A stretch of DNA of 64,000 bases from Sacculina carcini (GCA_916048095.2 OU696583.1:541501-605500), one strand, 5' to 3'; shown: positions 20,563 to 30,549, numbered from the stretch's first letter. Made by a program: numbers and translations. Notes: generated from the sequence alone by a model not told the origin.

Positions 20563-21747
20563 CTCAACACACCCACATACAAACACACACATAGACGCGT
20601 CTCTATGAACCATTTCTCCTAGCAATAACTATGGGAAAGTGACAACAATACATTGGTATAAATATGTTCGACAATTGTGAAGTGTTGCATCATTGCAAAT
20701 ACTTGTTCGTTTGTTGACTAATGTTAGGTTATAGTGAAGAGACGAAATATACAGGCATGTGGCTACGCGAGGTCGAACTCCATGATATTCAACGCGTGAT
20801 ATTGAACTCCGTGATGTTCAATGTGTTCGGTCCATTGAAACCCCATAGAATTGTCTCGAAGTAAGCACCATCCACATCATGTTATTGACAATGTACATAT
20901 CTCAAAAACAGCGCTTTCGATTTATCCTTTCACCCTTCACCATCTAAGTCTTTTAATAGATCACAAACTGGAGGAAAACACGCTCAGACTGAAAACAAGC
21001 GGTATAGTACACAACTCATGTCTTACCTTCGCCAGCCGAAACTGATTGAGACAGGGACAGAAGTTCATGAGTCCAAGACTCAGCCGAGCCAATGGTCGAC
21101 GTCGTTTCACTCGGCCAATCGTGTTGTTTCAATTCGACGGCGTCTAACTTGGGCGTTGTTTCATCGACGCCGCCTGGGCTTTCTCCATCCAAAACGCTCT
21201 GATGAGTGATGTTTTGATCAACAACTGGCAGCGGCAGCGGTGGTGGTGGCGTGGAGCAATGATTGACGGAAACCGGCGGATTGCTGCAGGAAGTCGGCGC
21301 GGGAGAATGTGACAGGATTCGATCTTGAGTGGTGGCGCAGCTAGTTGTCGCGCTCTCGCCACCACTCTTGTCGTCCGTTGGCGGGGTGTTCAGCTGCAGC
21401 ACACATACATACACAAACACACACACATACATACACAAACAAACAAATGTTCACTAAAACCGCTCAAACGAATTTGTTCCAAGATAAAGACACAAAGACA
21501 TAACAAATGGAAAACAGACAGGCAGACAGAGAAGAGAGCTAGCTGCACGCACCAGGCCGTCTTTGTCACACAGTCCGCTGATCTGCAGTGCGCGCGCCAG
21601 TCGCAGGAACGACGGCAGTCGGGTGTGAGCCACGTTCACGCAGCCCGTGTAGACAAACTCGACCAGCAGTCGCACGTCGGCCAGCGCCGCCTCCATCAAC
21701 ACCACTGTCACGTGCGCCTCGCACGCTTGCTGCTGTCAATACACACA

Positions 21748-21802
<55 letters not shown>

Positions 21803-22823
21803 AGCTATTGAAAGGACTGAATATTAAGGTTGAAGGCCTCAAGTGACAGCTGCTACACGGGAAGAAGCCGAAGCTTATGAACACACAAGTGTGTCCCGTG
21901 CAGCTCGCTGCCAGAGCAGAACCGACCCTCTCCACGCTATGGCGCCACAAGGACGTAAGACGTATTAGAGAGGGCCACCTCCCCAGAATGCATGACACAA
22001 TACATGACTGATATCTGGTACAATTTACTGCTGGGTGGACAGGGGCTGTTGGATTATAGAATTAGCCCAATGAAATTATCCTACGCCGGGATTCGAATCA
22101 CGGTACTCTCGCTTGTAAGGCGGGTGTGCTAACCACTACACCACGGAGTCCAACAAATTTGCGGATCTGGGTGTTGGTAGAGCAGCCCGAACAAATTTTC
22201 ATTAAAACTAGAATTATTATAGGTGGCCATAGTTGATCATGTCAATATTGAAATGTATGAGCACAATTTAGTACAGCGGTTCTTGACCCTGTTGAAGGTT
22301 GACGGAACCCCACAAGTTCCATGCATGCATTCATCGGACCATTCGTGTTTGAAGTATTATAGAAAAATCACAAATAAAGTACGATCAAGATAGTCACACA
22401 AGTAGGCTACTACTGAGTGGACCGAGTTGCTTGCAGCACAGATATCAAGACCAAGCGATGTGGCGTGATTAGCTGCAGTCAATGATGACCAATCAGAGCG
22501 TGAAGTGACGAATCACACGAGAGGGTGAAACAAACCGTTGAACCCCTTAAACTGACTCATCGAATTCCTGCTGTTCGATCGAACCCATGTTAAAAACCAA
22601 TTATTAAGCGCCAGTGCCCGAGGCGATCAAAAGTACCAACTTTGAGCATGCTGCGGAAATAGCCGCTGAACGCCGACAGAATCAGTCTGTGCACATGAAA
22701 GCGCCCGTTCTGACAGTACAGCGTCATGTCGGTGAGTTCGTCGCACTGGCGCAGACGGTTGCACGCGGCCGCCAGCGATACCTGATGAGAGTCCCACTTG
22801 AGACAGAAATTCTGCTCGGCCAT
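20270..22823 (-). CDS. BTB/POZ domain protein with two C2H2 zinc fingers
   Basis: Four exons join in frame into 340 codons plus stop. Residues 1-61 (exon 1) and 62-121 (exon 2) form a complete BTB domain: MAEQNFCLKWDSHQ, CDELTDMTLYCQNGRFHVHR, LILSAFSGYFRSML, VRLLVEFVYTGCVNV, and RLARALQISGL. Exon 3 is a Ser/Thr/Pro-rich linker. Exon 4 has two fingers, C-x2-C-x12-H-x3-H and C-x2-C-x12-H-x4-H, then an Ala-rich tail. The architecture and the FCLKW..HQ opening are typical of arthropod lola/bab/tramtrack-type regulators: BTB dimerises, the fingers bind DNA. It is divergent from the dynactin gene starting 0.74 kb away. I cannot assign an orthologue. Confidence 0.9.
21027..21393 (-). CDS. BTB-ZF exon 3 (Ser/Pro-rich linker)
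   Basis: Encodes LNTPPTDDKSGGESATTSCA, a PPPPLPLP stretch, and ends SLSQSVSAGEG. Low complexity linker; acceptor gctgcag after a TG-rich tract, donor gtaaga. Confidence 0.78.
21553..21732 (-). CDS. BTB-ZF exon 2 (BTB second half)
   Basis: Encodes QQACEAHVTVVLMEAALADV, VEFVYTGCVNVAHTRLPSFL, and ALQISGLCDKDGL. The acceptor reads gacagCAG, a NAGNAG tandem acceptor, so one Gln may be optional. Donor gtgcgt. A long sense-strand (GT)n lies directly upstream. Confidence 0.88.
21736..21800 (-). repeat. (GT)n (minus sense) upstream of BTB-ZF exon 2
   Basis: About 30 units of AC on the plus strand, ending in the exon 2 acceptor on the gene strand. Confidence 0.95.
21829..22156 (-). mobile_element. 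tRNA-Val-type SINE (copy 8, intron of BTB-ZF gene)
   Basis: Lies in intron 1 of the BTB-ZF gene in the same orientation as the gene; head at 22156. Confidence 0.85.
22274..22600. mobile_element. Probable hAT-type non-autonomous element
   Basis: Begins cagcggttcttgaccctgtt and is followed by gaaccccacaag, the usual start of hAT elements; the right end is not well defined. In intron 1 of the BTB-ZF gene or just downstream of its SINE. Confidence 0.35.
22641..22823 (-). CDS. BTB-ZF exon 1 (BTB first half)
   Basis: Starts ATG, 61 codons ending RSMLK before donor gttggt. The only in-frame start near the conserved FCLKW motif. Confidence 0.88.
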
Positions 22824-23560
22824 TGATGCGGTTGTAGTGTGTAGTGCTGATACACAAACAAACACGAAGCACGATAACACATTTTGACCTGATAGCTAGT
22901 CATGTATATTTGGCCTTCTAGAATATAGGATGGTATAAATGAGAAATTATGCAGAAATTGAATGAATGAATGGACTGTTTAGTTTACAAATGGATCAACA
23001 TGAGTGGTGAACACAGCTTACCGAGTGTCTTCGAAAAACGTATAACTTATAACCAAGTTTAGTTTAACAAAATGAAACAAACTTAACTCCTATCAAGCAC
23101 TAAAATTTAATTAAATCAGGTACTGTAATCAAACATTATGTTTTGCCGCAAATATTACTATGTAAAAAAAGTATATCGTGAGTGATATATGAGATTTTGT
23201 ATAACTCACTCTGATGCGGTGTAAAAATTCAATGCCTGACAAATTGGTAAAATTTGGTTCTAGTCATACCCTGTTTCATTAGTGACTCAACCACCAGTCA
23301 ATGCGGGTGAAGTCACCCAGTTTCAGCTTATGGAAGGTGCTTTGTGTTGCGTGTGTGATATTTTACATTTATAGGGAATATTAACTCCACTTAAATGCTG
23401 TATTAGTCATATGCTTAGTATCTGTATGCTTGACTTTTTTGGATTCAAAACACAACCATATTTGATTGTAAATCAACATGATTAAATTTGTTGGCTTGAC
23501 CTGATCATATTTCGTGATATGCAACGCGGCTGTTTTTGTTTAGTTTTTTCTATTGGACAG
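22824..23560. promoter_or_regulatory. Divergent intergenic region between BTB-ZF and Dctn3
   Basis: 737 bp between two start codons facing away from each other, repeat-free compared with the surroundings. Would hold both 5' untranslated regions and promoters, or a shared one. No core promoter element is identified with confidence. Confidence 0.4.
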
Positions 23561-23671
23561 ATGTCGGTCGAATTTTCAGAAACGTCTGCCATATCGGATT
23601 TAGCTGAACGTGTGGCTGATCTGGAGCTGAAGGTGTTTGGCAACCTGGATAAAAATGAGACGTTCGCTAAG
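23561..23671 (+). CDS. Dctn3: Dctn3 exon 1
   Basis: ATG opens [20 protein letters not shown] then [17 protein letters not shown]; 37 codons, donor gttagc. A tattggacag lies directly before the ATG, so an upstream non-coding exon is possible. Confidence 0.7.
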
Positions 23672-24150
23672 GTTAGCGACAACTCGTGTAGTTTTTTATT
23701 TCTACGCTCTTGTCAAGTGTTTAGACTGTATTCGCCCTCGCTTAGGGATTGGACAGAATCCTCACTTTGGGTGCTCGCAAACAAAAGCATGACAATGAAT
23801 AGTTTCAAGGTTAATTGAAAAGGTTCATTCTTCATGAAAAGAATATCTCTCTAAAAAGAAAACGATTACACTAAACTATATATAATGGTGATACGCATTG
23901 AACCAAAGGGTAAAACAAAAATTGTGCATGAAAATTTAGCGTCTATAAACCTATGCAATAACAGTACATATGCAACTAACATTGGACATTACTGTCGTTA
24001 AATGCTTGGAATCACTTGAAATGCTTGCATTTTACGCCAATTAGAATCGATTGTATCGACATCATTGAATGAGTTGTATATGTGAATATTAAAAGTACGC
24101 GCGATGAACTGTTAAAGATCATTATTAATTTCGGAATTATTGAGCGTGTA

Positions 24151-24213
<63 letters not shown>

Positions 24214-27200
24214 TTTTTACATATTGCTTATCATGTTAATTGCATTGATGTTAATTGCTTGTTAATTTATAATTGTGAGAGTTCCTGAGTTGCCATGGCA
24301 ACGCAACGGAAAAATGTAACACGGGGAGATTTTTTGCGGGGAGTGAGAGAATAGTGAGGGGAACGGAAGGAGTGTTTTACGTGTATTGGAGTTTGTTGAA
24401 AGTGTTGTTTCATTGTTAACTGTTTTATAATAAAAAACCACAAGCTATTTCGGCATGGCAAAAATTTCCCAAGATATGATAAAGCCATTCAATGGAGACG
24501 GAGATGTTGTCGCATGGATAAAAAAAGTGCGACTTGTTGCCAAGCTCATGAAAGTGGATGATGTGGCGAGTTTGCTCCCACTGTACTTGGAAGGCTCTGC
24601 GCTTGCAACATATTTAGAAATGGAGGAGAATGATCAGGAAGATGCTGACAGAATCGAAGAAAAACTAAAGGAAGTATTTTCAGACAGTGCCTTCATTGCG
24701 TATCATAAATTGACCAGAATGAGATGGACAGGTGAGCCCATTGATGTGTTTTCAAATGAAATAAGGCGGTTGGCTGGACTGTCAGGATTTGTTGGAGAAG
24801 GTCTTGATAATATTGTAAAGTTATCATTCGTGAACGGATTTCCTGATGACATCAGCAAGCAGTTGCAGCAGATCAACAATGTGGGGCGTGTTCCATTGGG
24901 CGAAGTGCTTAGCAGGGCCAGAGTACTTGCTGTGAGAGGAGAGAGCTCCGTGAACGCAGTGGCGGCGAACAACACGCTGACTGACAGAAGAAAAACTGCA
25001 GTGCGCCGGAACTCATTCGAAGACAAATGCGTCGTACGCGGAGAGCCTCATATAGCGCGAAGTGGCAGCCATAGAAAATCAGTGACGTGTTTTAGATGTG
25101 GCAAGGAAGGCCACATTGCAGTTCAGTGCACCGCTGATCCGGGAAACGAGCAAAGGGGAACTGGTGCGCCAGCAGTCACCCCTTTGACTCACTGATGGCG
25201 CAGCCTGGCAGACTGCCTCTGGTCAATGTTTTAGTTGCAGGCAGAAATGTTCGGGCATTAGTGGATACCGGCTGTTCAACAGTTGTCGTGACGACGAAGA
25301 TTGTTAAGAATTATGAGGCAGGTGGTTTCATAAGTGCGTTTGACGGGAGGCAGGTGCAATGCCGAGGGAAGACCTGGGTCAACTTGACAGTGGAAGGCAG
25401 AAGCGTGAGAATGCGTGCGATGGTAGTTGATAAGATAGTGAACGACATAGATTGTGTATTAGGGATGGATGTGATTGATTGTCTTGGTGGTGTATTTGTA
25501 ACAAATAATTGTGTCAAATTTGGGGATTGCAGTTGTGCTGCTGTGGGTGCTGAGACACCAGTACCAGGCAATATAACATACCATATTAAGAAAAATGAGA
25601 GTAAACAATTGAGTATCAACGATAAAGATTTTTTCGCGTCGTTCGATGGAGAAAAATGGGAGGTAGAATGGTTTGTGAAGGAAGACTCACCAGTGTTAAA
25701 TAACTCTATCGGCTGCTACAATCAAACAATAAAGTCAGAAACACGTCACGAGTTTGACACCGAAGTGAAACGTTGGATAGCAGAAGGGATTCTGGTGCCG
25801 TGGACAGGCAACACAAAGTCGGGTGTATTACCGCTGCTTGCAGTGGTGCAACCGACGAAGAGAAAAGTTCGCCCAGTACTCGATTTTCGAGAATTAAATG
25901 AATATGTGAGTAGTCATACGGGTGATGAATTCATCGATATATGTAATGAAAAATTGAGGAAATGGAGGTGCATCGATGGTCCTGCGTCTGTGGTAGATTT
26001 GAAGACGGCATATCTGCAAATTCACATGTCAAAGAAATTATGGAAATATCAGTTGGTCAAATACAGCGGCAAAGTTTACACTCTGACGAGAATGGGTTTT
26101 GGGTTATGTTCAGCCCCTAGAGTAATGACAAAAATTGTGCGAACGGTGCTGCAGCAGTCAGATGTCATTGAGCGTGCTACCAACTCATACATCGACGATA
26201 TTATCGTAAATGAGGCCATAATTTCAGCGAAGGCAGTGGTGCAACATCTACAAAAATATGGATTGGTGGCAAAACAGCCAGTGCCTATTGAGGAAGGTGC
26301 TGTGCTGGGCTTGAAAGTGTTCAGAAACAGAAATGGTGCACTTGTGTACAAAAGAGGAAATGAAGTTCCACAGTCGGTTGATAAATTAACAAAAAGGGAA
26401 TTGTTCTCGTTGTGCGGAAAATTGGTAGGCCATTACCCGGTGGCGAGGTGGTTGAGACTGGCCTGCAGTTACATTAAACGCAGAGCGCATGGCGGACATT
26501 GGGACAGACTGGTCGGTGACAATGTTGTGAAAATGATTCGAGAAGTGTTAGATAGAGTAAGGCGTGGTGACCCTGTAGGGGGTGTGTGGAATGTGCCAAA
26601 AACAAAGAAGGGGGTGGTGTGGTGTGACGCTAGCAACTTGGCCGTTGGCGTGGCGCTGGAGATTGGTGGTCATATTGTTGAGGATGCAGCTTGGCAGCGG
26701 AAGGAGTCCGATGTTCACCACATCAATGTGGCTGAACTGGAAGGGGTATTGAAAGGATTGAATTTGGCTGTCAAGTGGAATTTGACCGATGTGGAAGTAC
26801 GCACTGATTCAGCAACGGTATTGGGCTGGGTCAACGCAGCCTTAAATAAGGAGAGAAGAATGAAGACAAAAGGTGCAGCTGAGCTTCTGATAAAGCGACG
26901 GTTGGGTATACTGTGTGACTTGGTGGAGGAGCTCGAGCTGAAATTAAAGATTGTGCGAGTTCCCACCACGGTAAATAAAGCAGACGAGCTGACCCGCGTC
27001 AAGAAAGAATGGCTGGCAATGCCCGTAGAAAGTGAAGAAGAGAATCATTGCACCGCGTCGAGTTCTAGTGTATGTGCTATGACATCGGAAAGACTCGCTG
27101 AACTCCATGAATTACATCATATGGGTGTGGATAGAACACTTTATTTAGCGCGACAAGAGGATCCAAGAGTGACACGAGACCAAACACAACGTGTTGTTCA

Positions 27201-28052
27201 ATGCTGTGTTAGATGCCAATCAATCGATCCAGCACCAGTCCAGCACACGTCCGGACATCTGAATGTGAGCAAGTCATGGTCAAGATTGGCCATTGACGTG
27301 ACTCATTACCGCCAGCAAACATATCTGTCAATTGTGGACTGCGGTCCAGGTCGGTTCGCCATCTGGCGAGAGTTGCGTGCTGAGAACGCAGAGCTGGTGT
27401 GTGCCATTCTCGATGAGATATTCAGGGAAAGAGGTCCAGTTCTCGAGCTGCTCATGGACAATGGTATGGTGTTTAGATCAGAGCAAATGAGAAGACTGAT
27501 GGAAAGGTGGAAGATACAACCCTATTTCAGAGCTGCATATCGCCCAAGTGGTAACGGCATTGTAGAGCGTCACCATCGTACCATCAAAGCTTTGGCAGAG
27601 AGAGCTCAAGTGACACCGTTGTCGGCAGTGTTTTGGTACAATATGACGCCACGCGAGGGCTTGACTCACAATTCGGTACCACATAAACACGTCCATGCAT
27701 ACGAGTGGAGAAATCCATCGTTAGAAATGCCGCCGAGACGCGAGTCCACTCAGTCTTCCATCAGCGTAGGGGACGAAGTTTGGGTGAAGCCACCCGTTCC
27801 TAAATGTACAACGCAGTGGACGCGCGGTAGAGTAACAGACATCAATTCGCCAAACAACATTTCTGTAGACGGGATGCCGCGACATATATTGGATGTGCGG
27901 CCGGCAAGAGACGCTCATGACGAACGCCACGTTCCTACAGATGCAGAGCACGACGATGTGGAATTGCCTCGGCGCTCAACAAGACAACGGAAGACCCCGG
28001 CGTGGCTAGATGATTATGTTACTGATTGATCTTCAGATCAAGGGGGCATGTA

Positions 28053-28125
<73 letters not shown>

Positions 28126-29743
28126 TTTTTACATATTGCTTATCATGTTAATTGCATTGATGTTAATTGCTTGTTAATTTATAATTGTGAGAGTTCCTGA
28201 GTTGCCATGGCAACGCAACGGAAAAATGTAACACGGGGAGATTTTTTGCGGGGAGTGAGAGAATAGTGAGGGGAACGGAAGGAGTGTTTTACGTGTATTG
28301 GAGTTTGTTGAAAGTGTTGTTTCATTGTTAACTGTTTTATAATAAAAAACCACAGAGCGCTTGATGAAATGCGTGAAATCAATGATTGTTGTGTTTGAGA
28401 GTCACCAGTTTGGCCTCAATGTACCCTATTTCCCCGTGTATAAGATACTCCTCTGTATAAGAGACTCCTTGGTTTTTTACGCAATAATTCTAGAAGAAAA
28501 GTATATGCTGGTGCTGAAAGACTGATAAATGTGTAAATACCGGCCAGAAAAGGGGTATCTCATGCAAATACGGTATATATAAATCGACGGATCGACACTG
28601 GAATATAAAAATGAAAATGCGTTGAGAATGAAATTTATGTGTTAATTCGCCGTTGACTTCAGCGGCTATGCACTGTTGCTCTCTGCTTTCAGACCAACGA
28701 TGTTCTGTTAGATTTCAGCACGCGCCTGGCTGCCGCACTCAACGACCAAGAACGTGCCATGATGGTGGCCAAGCGACGTGCGTTATTGCCACGGCTATTC
28801 ACACATAATGCGTTTGTAGAAGTATATTTAACAATAGTAAAATATGAAACAGGAACAAGTCAATCACGCAAACATTATAGACACTATCACACTACACTAC
28901 AACATATTACCATCCTCTCTAGCACACCATCGAACTTGTCAAAACCTCCGCGAATACCGTTATTTCTAATCACGGCAAAGTATAGACAATAACATCATGT
29001 GACATATTGATCAAAGAACCTCTCCCATATCAACATCTAAATAAACTCACAGCGTTCATGTTGAGATTTGCGCCAGTCTGTTGAGTCTACCGTACTCGTA
29101 CAAATAGAATGTATTTTCGAGTAGAATACTCCCCTCAATTTTCTCCCCGAAAGATTATTTTTTCTTTTTCTTGTGTTCAAAAATGTCTTCAATTGTTTAT
29201 ATGAAAGATCTATGTCCCACGCATAAATTAAATCTATATTTATGTGAATATTTGTACAATAGCCGCCAATGGTTTGCACACCAAACGCAAGAACTATAGG
29301 AAACAAACCGACCTCTTTTCGTACTCAAACAACTCTTTTCACACGAAAATCTCAAGTATCCTGGTAGAAGTCAATGAATTGAGGTCGCTGTCAGTCTTGC
29401 AATAATATGTATAGTTAGCACGTGATGTTGAAAGCGAGGGCCCTCCAATTTACATGTCCAATTTACGAGAATGTTTGAACACATTTAATGCATTTAGTTT
29501 AATAAAATTTAGATTTAGTATATTTAATATGCTCAATTCAATTATATATATACGTGTGTGTGTGTCGGTTAGTGGAAGAGCTGGAACGGTACCTGGACCC
29601 CATCTGTTACGACGAACTGGCAGCCGGTCACGAGCAGCTGACAGCTGAGCTGGTGTGCGTGCAGCCGCAGCTCAGCAAGCTGGCGACTCGGCTCAAGCTG
29701 ATTGATCAGCTTATTCCGCTTCTGGACAGTCAGCATATCACAG
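23561..29743 (+). CDS. Dctn3: Dynactin subunit 3 (p24) homologue, 3 exons, C-terminus not found
   Basis: Three phase-compatible exons give about 122 residues: [14 protein letters not shown] (family RVEELERWVYG), [20 protein letters not shown], then [15 protein letters not shown] (family LIKYLDPEYIDRIA), and [16 protein letters not shown] (family LEQVNALVPMLDSASI). Dynactin p24 is a small coiled-coil subunit of the dynactin shoulder that supports dynein motility. The family has about 60 further residues, which I cannot find before the TRPM-b gene starts. Intron 1 (5 kb) holds a whole Ty3/Gypsy-type element. A weaker alternative is another coiled-coil protein of similar design. Confidence 0.72.
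24147..24442 (+). repeat. Left LTR of the Ty3/Gypsy-type element
   Basis: Begins TGTAGT, contains an (AT)n run and ends ACCACA; preceded by gagcg. Confidence 0.9.
24455..25195 (+). CDS. gag-like frame of the Ty3/Gypsy-type element
   Basis: A capsid-like frame of 246 codons with a single CCHC knuckle ([14 protein letters not shown]) near its C-terminus, as usual for Ty3/Gypsy gag. It starts 12 bases after the left LTR, and its stop overlaps the start of the pol frame by one base. Confidence 0.85.
   Translation: MAKISQDMIKPFNGDGDVVAWIKKVRLVAKLMKVDDVASLLPLYLEGSALATYLEMEENDQEDADRIEEKLKEVFSDSAFIAYHKLTRMRWTGEPIDVFSNEIRRLAGLSGFVGEGLDNIVKLSFVNGFPDDISKQLQQINNVGRVPLGEVLSRARVLAVRGESSVNAVAANNTLTDRRKTAVRRNSFEDKCVVRGEPHIARSGSHRKSVTCFRCGKEGHIAVQCTADPGNEQRGTGAPAVTPLTH
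25195..28029 (+). CDS. pol-like frame of the Ty3/Gypsy-type element
   Basis: 944 codons. Aspartic protease motif [12 protein letters not shown] near residue 25; reverse transcriptase with VLDFRELN and YIDDIIV near residue 340; RNase H beginning VVWCDASN; integrase with an HHCC-type zinc region (HELHHMG..CCVRC), the core acidic residues (AIDVTH, LMDNG, GIVERHH), and no chromodomain. Appears whole. Confidence 0.88.
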   Translation: MAQPGRLPLVNVLVAGRNVRALVDTGCSTVVVTTKIVKNYEAGGFISAFDGRQVQCRGKTWVNLTVEGRSVRMRAMVVDKIVNDIDCVLGMDVIDCLGGVFVTNNCVKFGDCSCAAVGAETPVPGNITYHIKKNESKQLSINDKDFFASFDGEKWEVEWFVKEDSPVLNNSIGCYNQTIKSETRHEFDTEVKRWIAEGILVPWTGNTKSGVLPLLAVVQPTKRKVRPVLDFRELNEYVSSHTGDEFIDICNEKLRKWRCIDGPASVVDLKTAYLQIHMSKKLWKYQLVKYSGKVYTLTRMGFGLCSAPRVMTKIVRTVLQQSDVIERATNSYIDDIIVNEAIISAKAVVQHLQKYGLVAKQPVPIEEGAVLGLKVFRNRNGALVYKRGNEVPQSVDKLTKRELFSLCGKLVGHYPVARWLRLACSYIKRRAHGGHWDRLVGDNVVKMIREVLDRVRRGDPVGGVWNVPKTKKGVVWCDASNLAVGVALEIGGHIVEDAAWQRKESDVHHINVAELEGVLKGLNLAVKWNLTDVEVRTDSATVLGWVNAALNKERRMKTKGAAELLIKRRLGILCDLVEELELKLKIVRVPTTVNKADELTRVKKEWLAMPVESEEENHCTASSSSVCAMTSERLAELHELHHMGVDRTLYLARQEDPRVTRDQTQRVVQCCVRCQSIDPAPVQHTSGHLNVSKSWSRLAIDVTHYRQQTYLSIVDCGPGRFAIWRELRAENAELVCAILDEIFRERGPVLELLMDNGMVFRSEQMRRLMERWKIQPYFRAAYRPSGNGIVERHHRTIKALAERAQVTPLSAVFWYNMTPREGLTHNSVPHKHVHAYEWRNPSLEMPPRRESTQSSISVGDEVWVKPPVPKCTTQWTRGRVTDINSPNNISVDGMPRHILDVRPARDAHDERHVPTDAEHDDVELPRRSTRQRKTPAWLDDYVTD
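28049..28354 (+). repeat. Right LTR of the Ty3/Gypsy-type element
   Basis: Same ends as the left LTR, about 10 bp longer because of a longer (AT)n run; followed by gagcg. Confidence 0.9.
28427..28580. mobile_element. Short MITE-like sequence (cccgtgtataaga type)
   Basis: The stretch from taccctatttccccgtgtat to ggggtatctcatgcaaatac has imperfectly inverted ends and an internal tgtataagaga repeat, as in short non-autonomous DNA elements. Weak call. Confidence 0.3.
28693..28777 (+). CDS. Dctn3: Dctn3 exon 2
   Basis: Encodes [20 protein letters not shown] then RAMMVAKR after a normal pyrimidine-rich acceptor (tctgctttcag). The donor gtgcgt is chosen because C plus TG from exon 3 makes Leu and gives [12 protein letters not shown], matching the family. 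Confidence 0.7.
29573..29743 (+). CDS. Dctn3: Dctn3 exon 3
   Basis: Encodes [20 protein letters not shown], a helical stretch, and [15 protein letters not shown]. The acceptor tcggttag follows a short (TG)n. The donor gtgttc leads straight into a 440-bp GT-rich array. Confidence 0.75.
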
Positions 29744-29756
29744 GTGTTCAGGCCGT

Positions 29757-29982
29757 GTCAGTGTATGTATGTCAGTGTGTGTGTGTGTGTGTGTCAGTGT
29801 GTATGTTTGTCAGTGTGTGTGTGTGTGTCAGTGTATGTATGTCAATGTGTGTATGTGTGTGTCAGTGTGTGTGTGTGCCAGTGTATGTATGTCAGTGTGT
29901 GTGTGTGTGTGTGTGTCAGTGTATGTATGTCAATGTGTGTATGTGTGTGTCAGTGTGTGTGTGTGTGCCAGTGTATGTATGT

Positions 29983-30021
<39 letters not shown>

Positions 30022-30200
30022 AGTGTGTGTGTGTATGTCAGTGTGTGTGTCAGTGTGTGTATGTCAGTGTGTGTGTGTCAGTGTGTGTGTGTGTGTGTGT
30101 GTGTGTGTCAGTGTGTATGTGTGTGTGTCAGTGTGTATGTGTGTGTGTGCCAGTGTATGTATGTCAGTGTGTGTGTATGTGTCAGTGTGTGTATCAGATC
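29757..30200 (+). repeat. GT-rich cryptic satellite (gtcagtgtgtgtatgt-type units)
   Basis: About 440 bp of interleaved (GT)n, GTCA and GTAT units beginning 14 bases after the donor of Dctn3 exon 3. All three plus frames stay open through it, an artefact of composition. Confidence 0.95.
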
Positions 30201-30389
30201 AGATCAGATAAGAGACGAGAGTTTGGCCTTTACAACGGCACTCTCTGATGCTATTTGTATTCTATCTGTAAACACACAACAGTGCCTTATGTTGGCACTC
30301 GAATAACCGGTCTATACACATACATATGTACCTTAAATTACACTTATAAATGCACATAATCACCCTAAACTGGCACACAACACATTACA

Positions 30390-30393
<4 letters not shown>

Positions 30394-30466
<73 letters not shown>
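30394..30466. repeat. (AT)n microsatellite at the left edge of the Penelope-like array
   Basis: About 36 AT repeats. A second (AT)n run bounds the right edge at 36375-36411, which suggests the array integrated into an AT microsatellite. Confidence 0.95.
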
Positions 30467-30471
<5 letters not shown>

Positions 30472-30510
30472 AAAAAAGTATACTTCATCGGGCACAATTA
30501 TTTATGTATT

Positions 30511-30549
30511 AGTACGACGTTTCGCCTCAACAAGGCTTTATCAAGTACT
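30511..30549 (-). ncRNA. Hammerhead-ribozyme-like motif in the Penelope terminal repeat (copy 1)
   Basis: On the element strand: 5-bp helix I (AGTAC / GTACT), core TTGATAA, helix II GCC / GGC with loop TTGTTGA and one bulged A, then GAAAC and GTC at the expected cleavage position. Penelope elements are known to carry minimal type I hammerheads. Here core positions 3 and 8 are U and A instead of C and G. Confidence 0.65.

Larger units (their letters stand above)
24147..28354 (+). mobile_element. Ty3/Gypsy-type LTR retrotransposon, whole-looking, in Dctn3 intron 1
   Basis: Two LTRs (24147-24442 and 28049-28354) begin TGTAGTATAT and end ACCACA. They read the same apart from the length of an internal (AT)n run. 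A 5-bp target duplication gagcg flanks them (24142-24146 and 28355-28359). A purine-rich tract lies just before the right LTR. Inside are a gag frame and a pol frame in the order protease, reverse transcriptase, RNase H, integrase, the Ty3/Gypsy order. I see no canonical tRNA primer site next to the left LTR. The near-identical LTRs point to a very recent insertion. No envelope-like frame is present. Clade not resolved. Confidence 0.9.

Noticed and set aside
24150-24208. (AT)n run as a separate repeat flanking the Ty3/Gypsy element
   Set aside because: The same run is inside the right LTR and the gagcg duplication lies outside it, so it belongs to the LTR.
29554-30306. Long plus-strand frames rich in Cys/Val (VCVCVSVCV)
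   Set aside because: All three frames are open because the DNA is GT repeat; only the first about 57 codons match Dctn3 exon 3.
30480-30500. Second possible hammerhead core (cgatgaag) near the Penelope repeat end
   Set aside because: No GAAA and paired stems at proper spacing on that side; the TTGATAA..GAAAC motif folds better.
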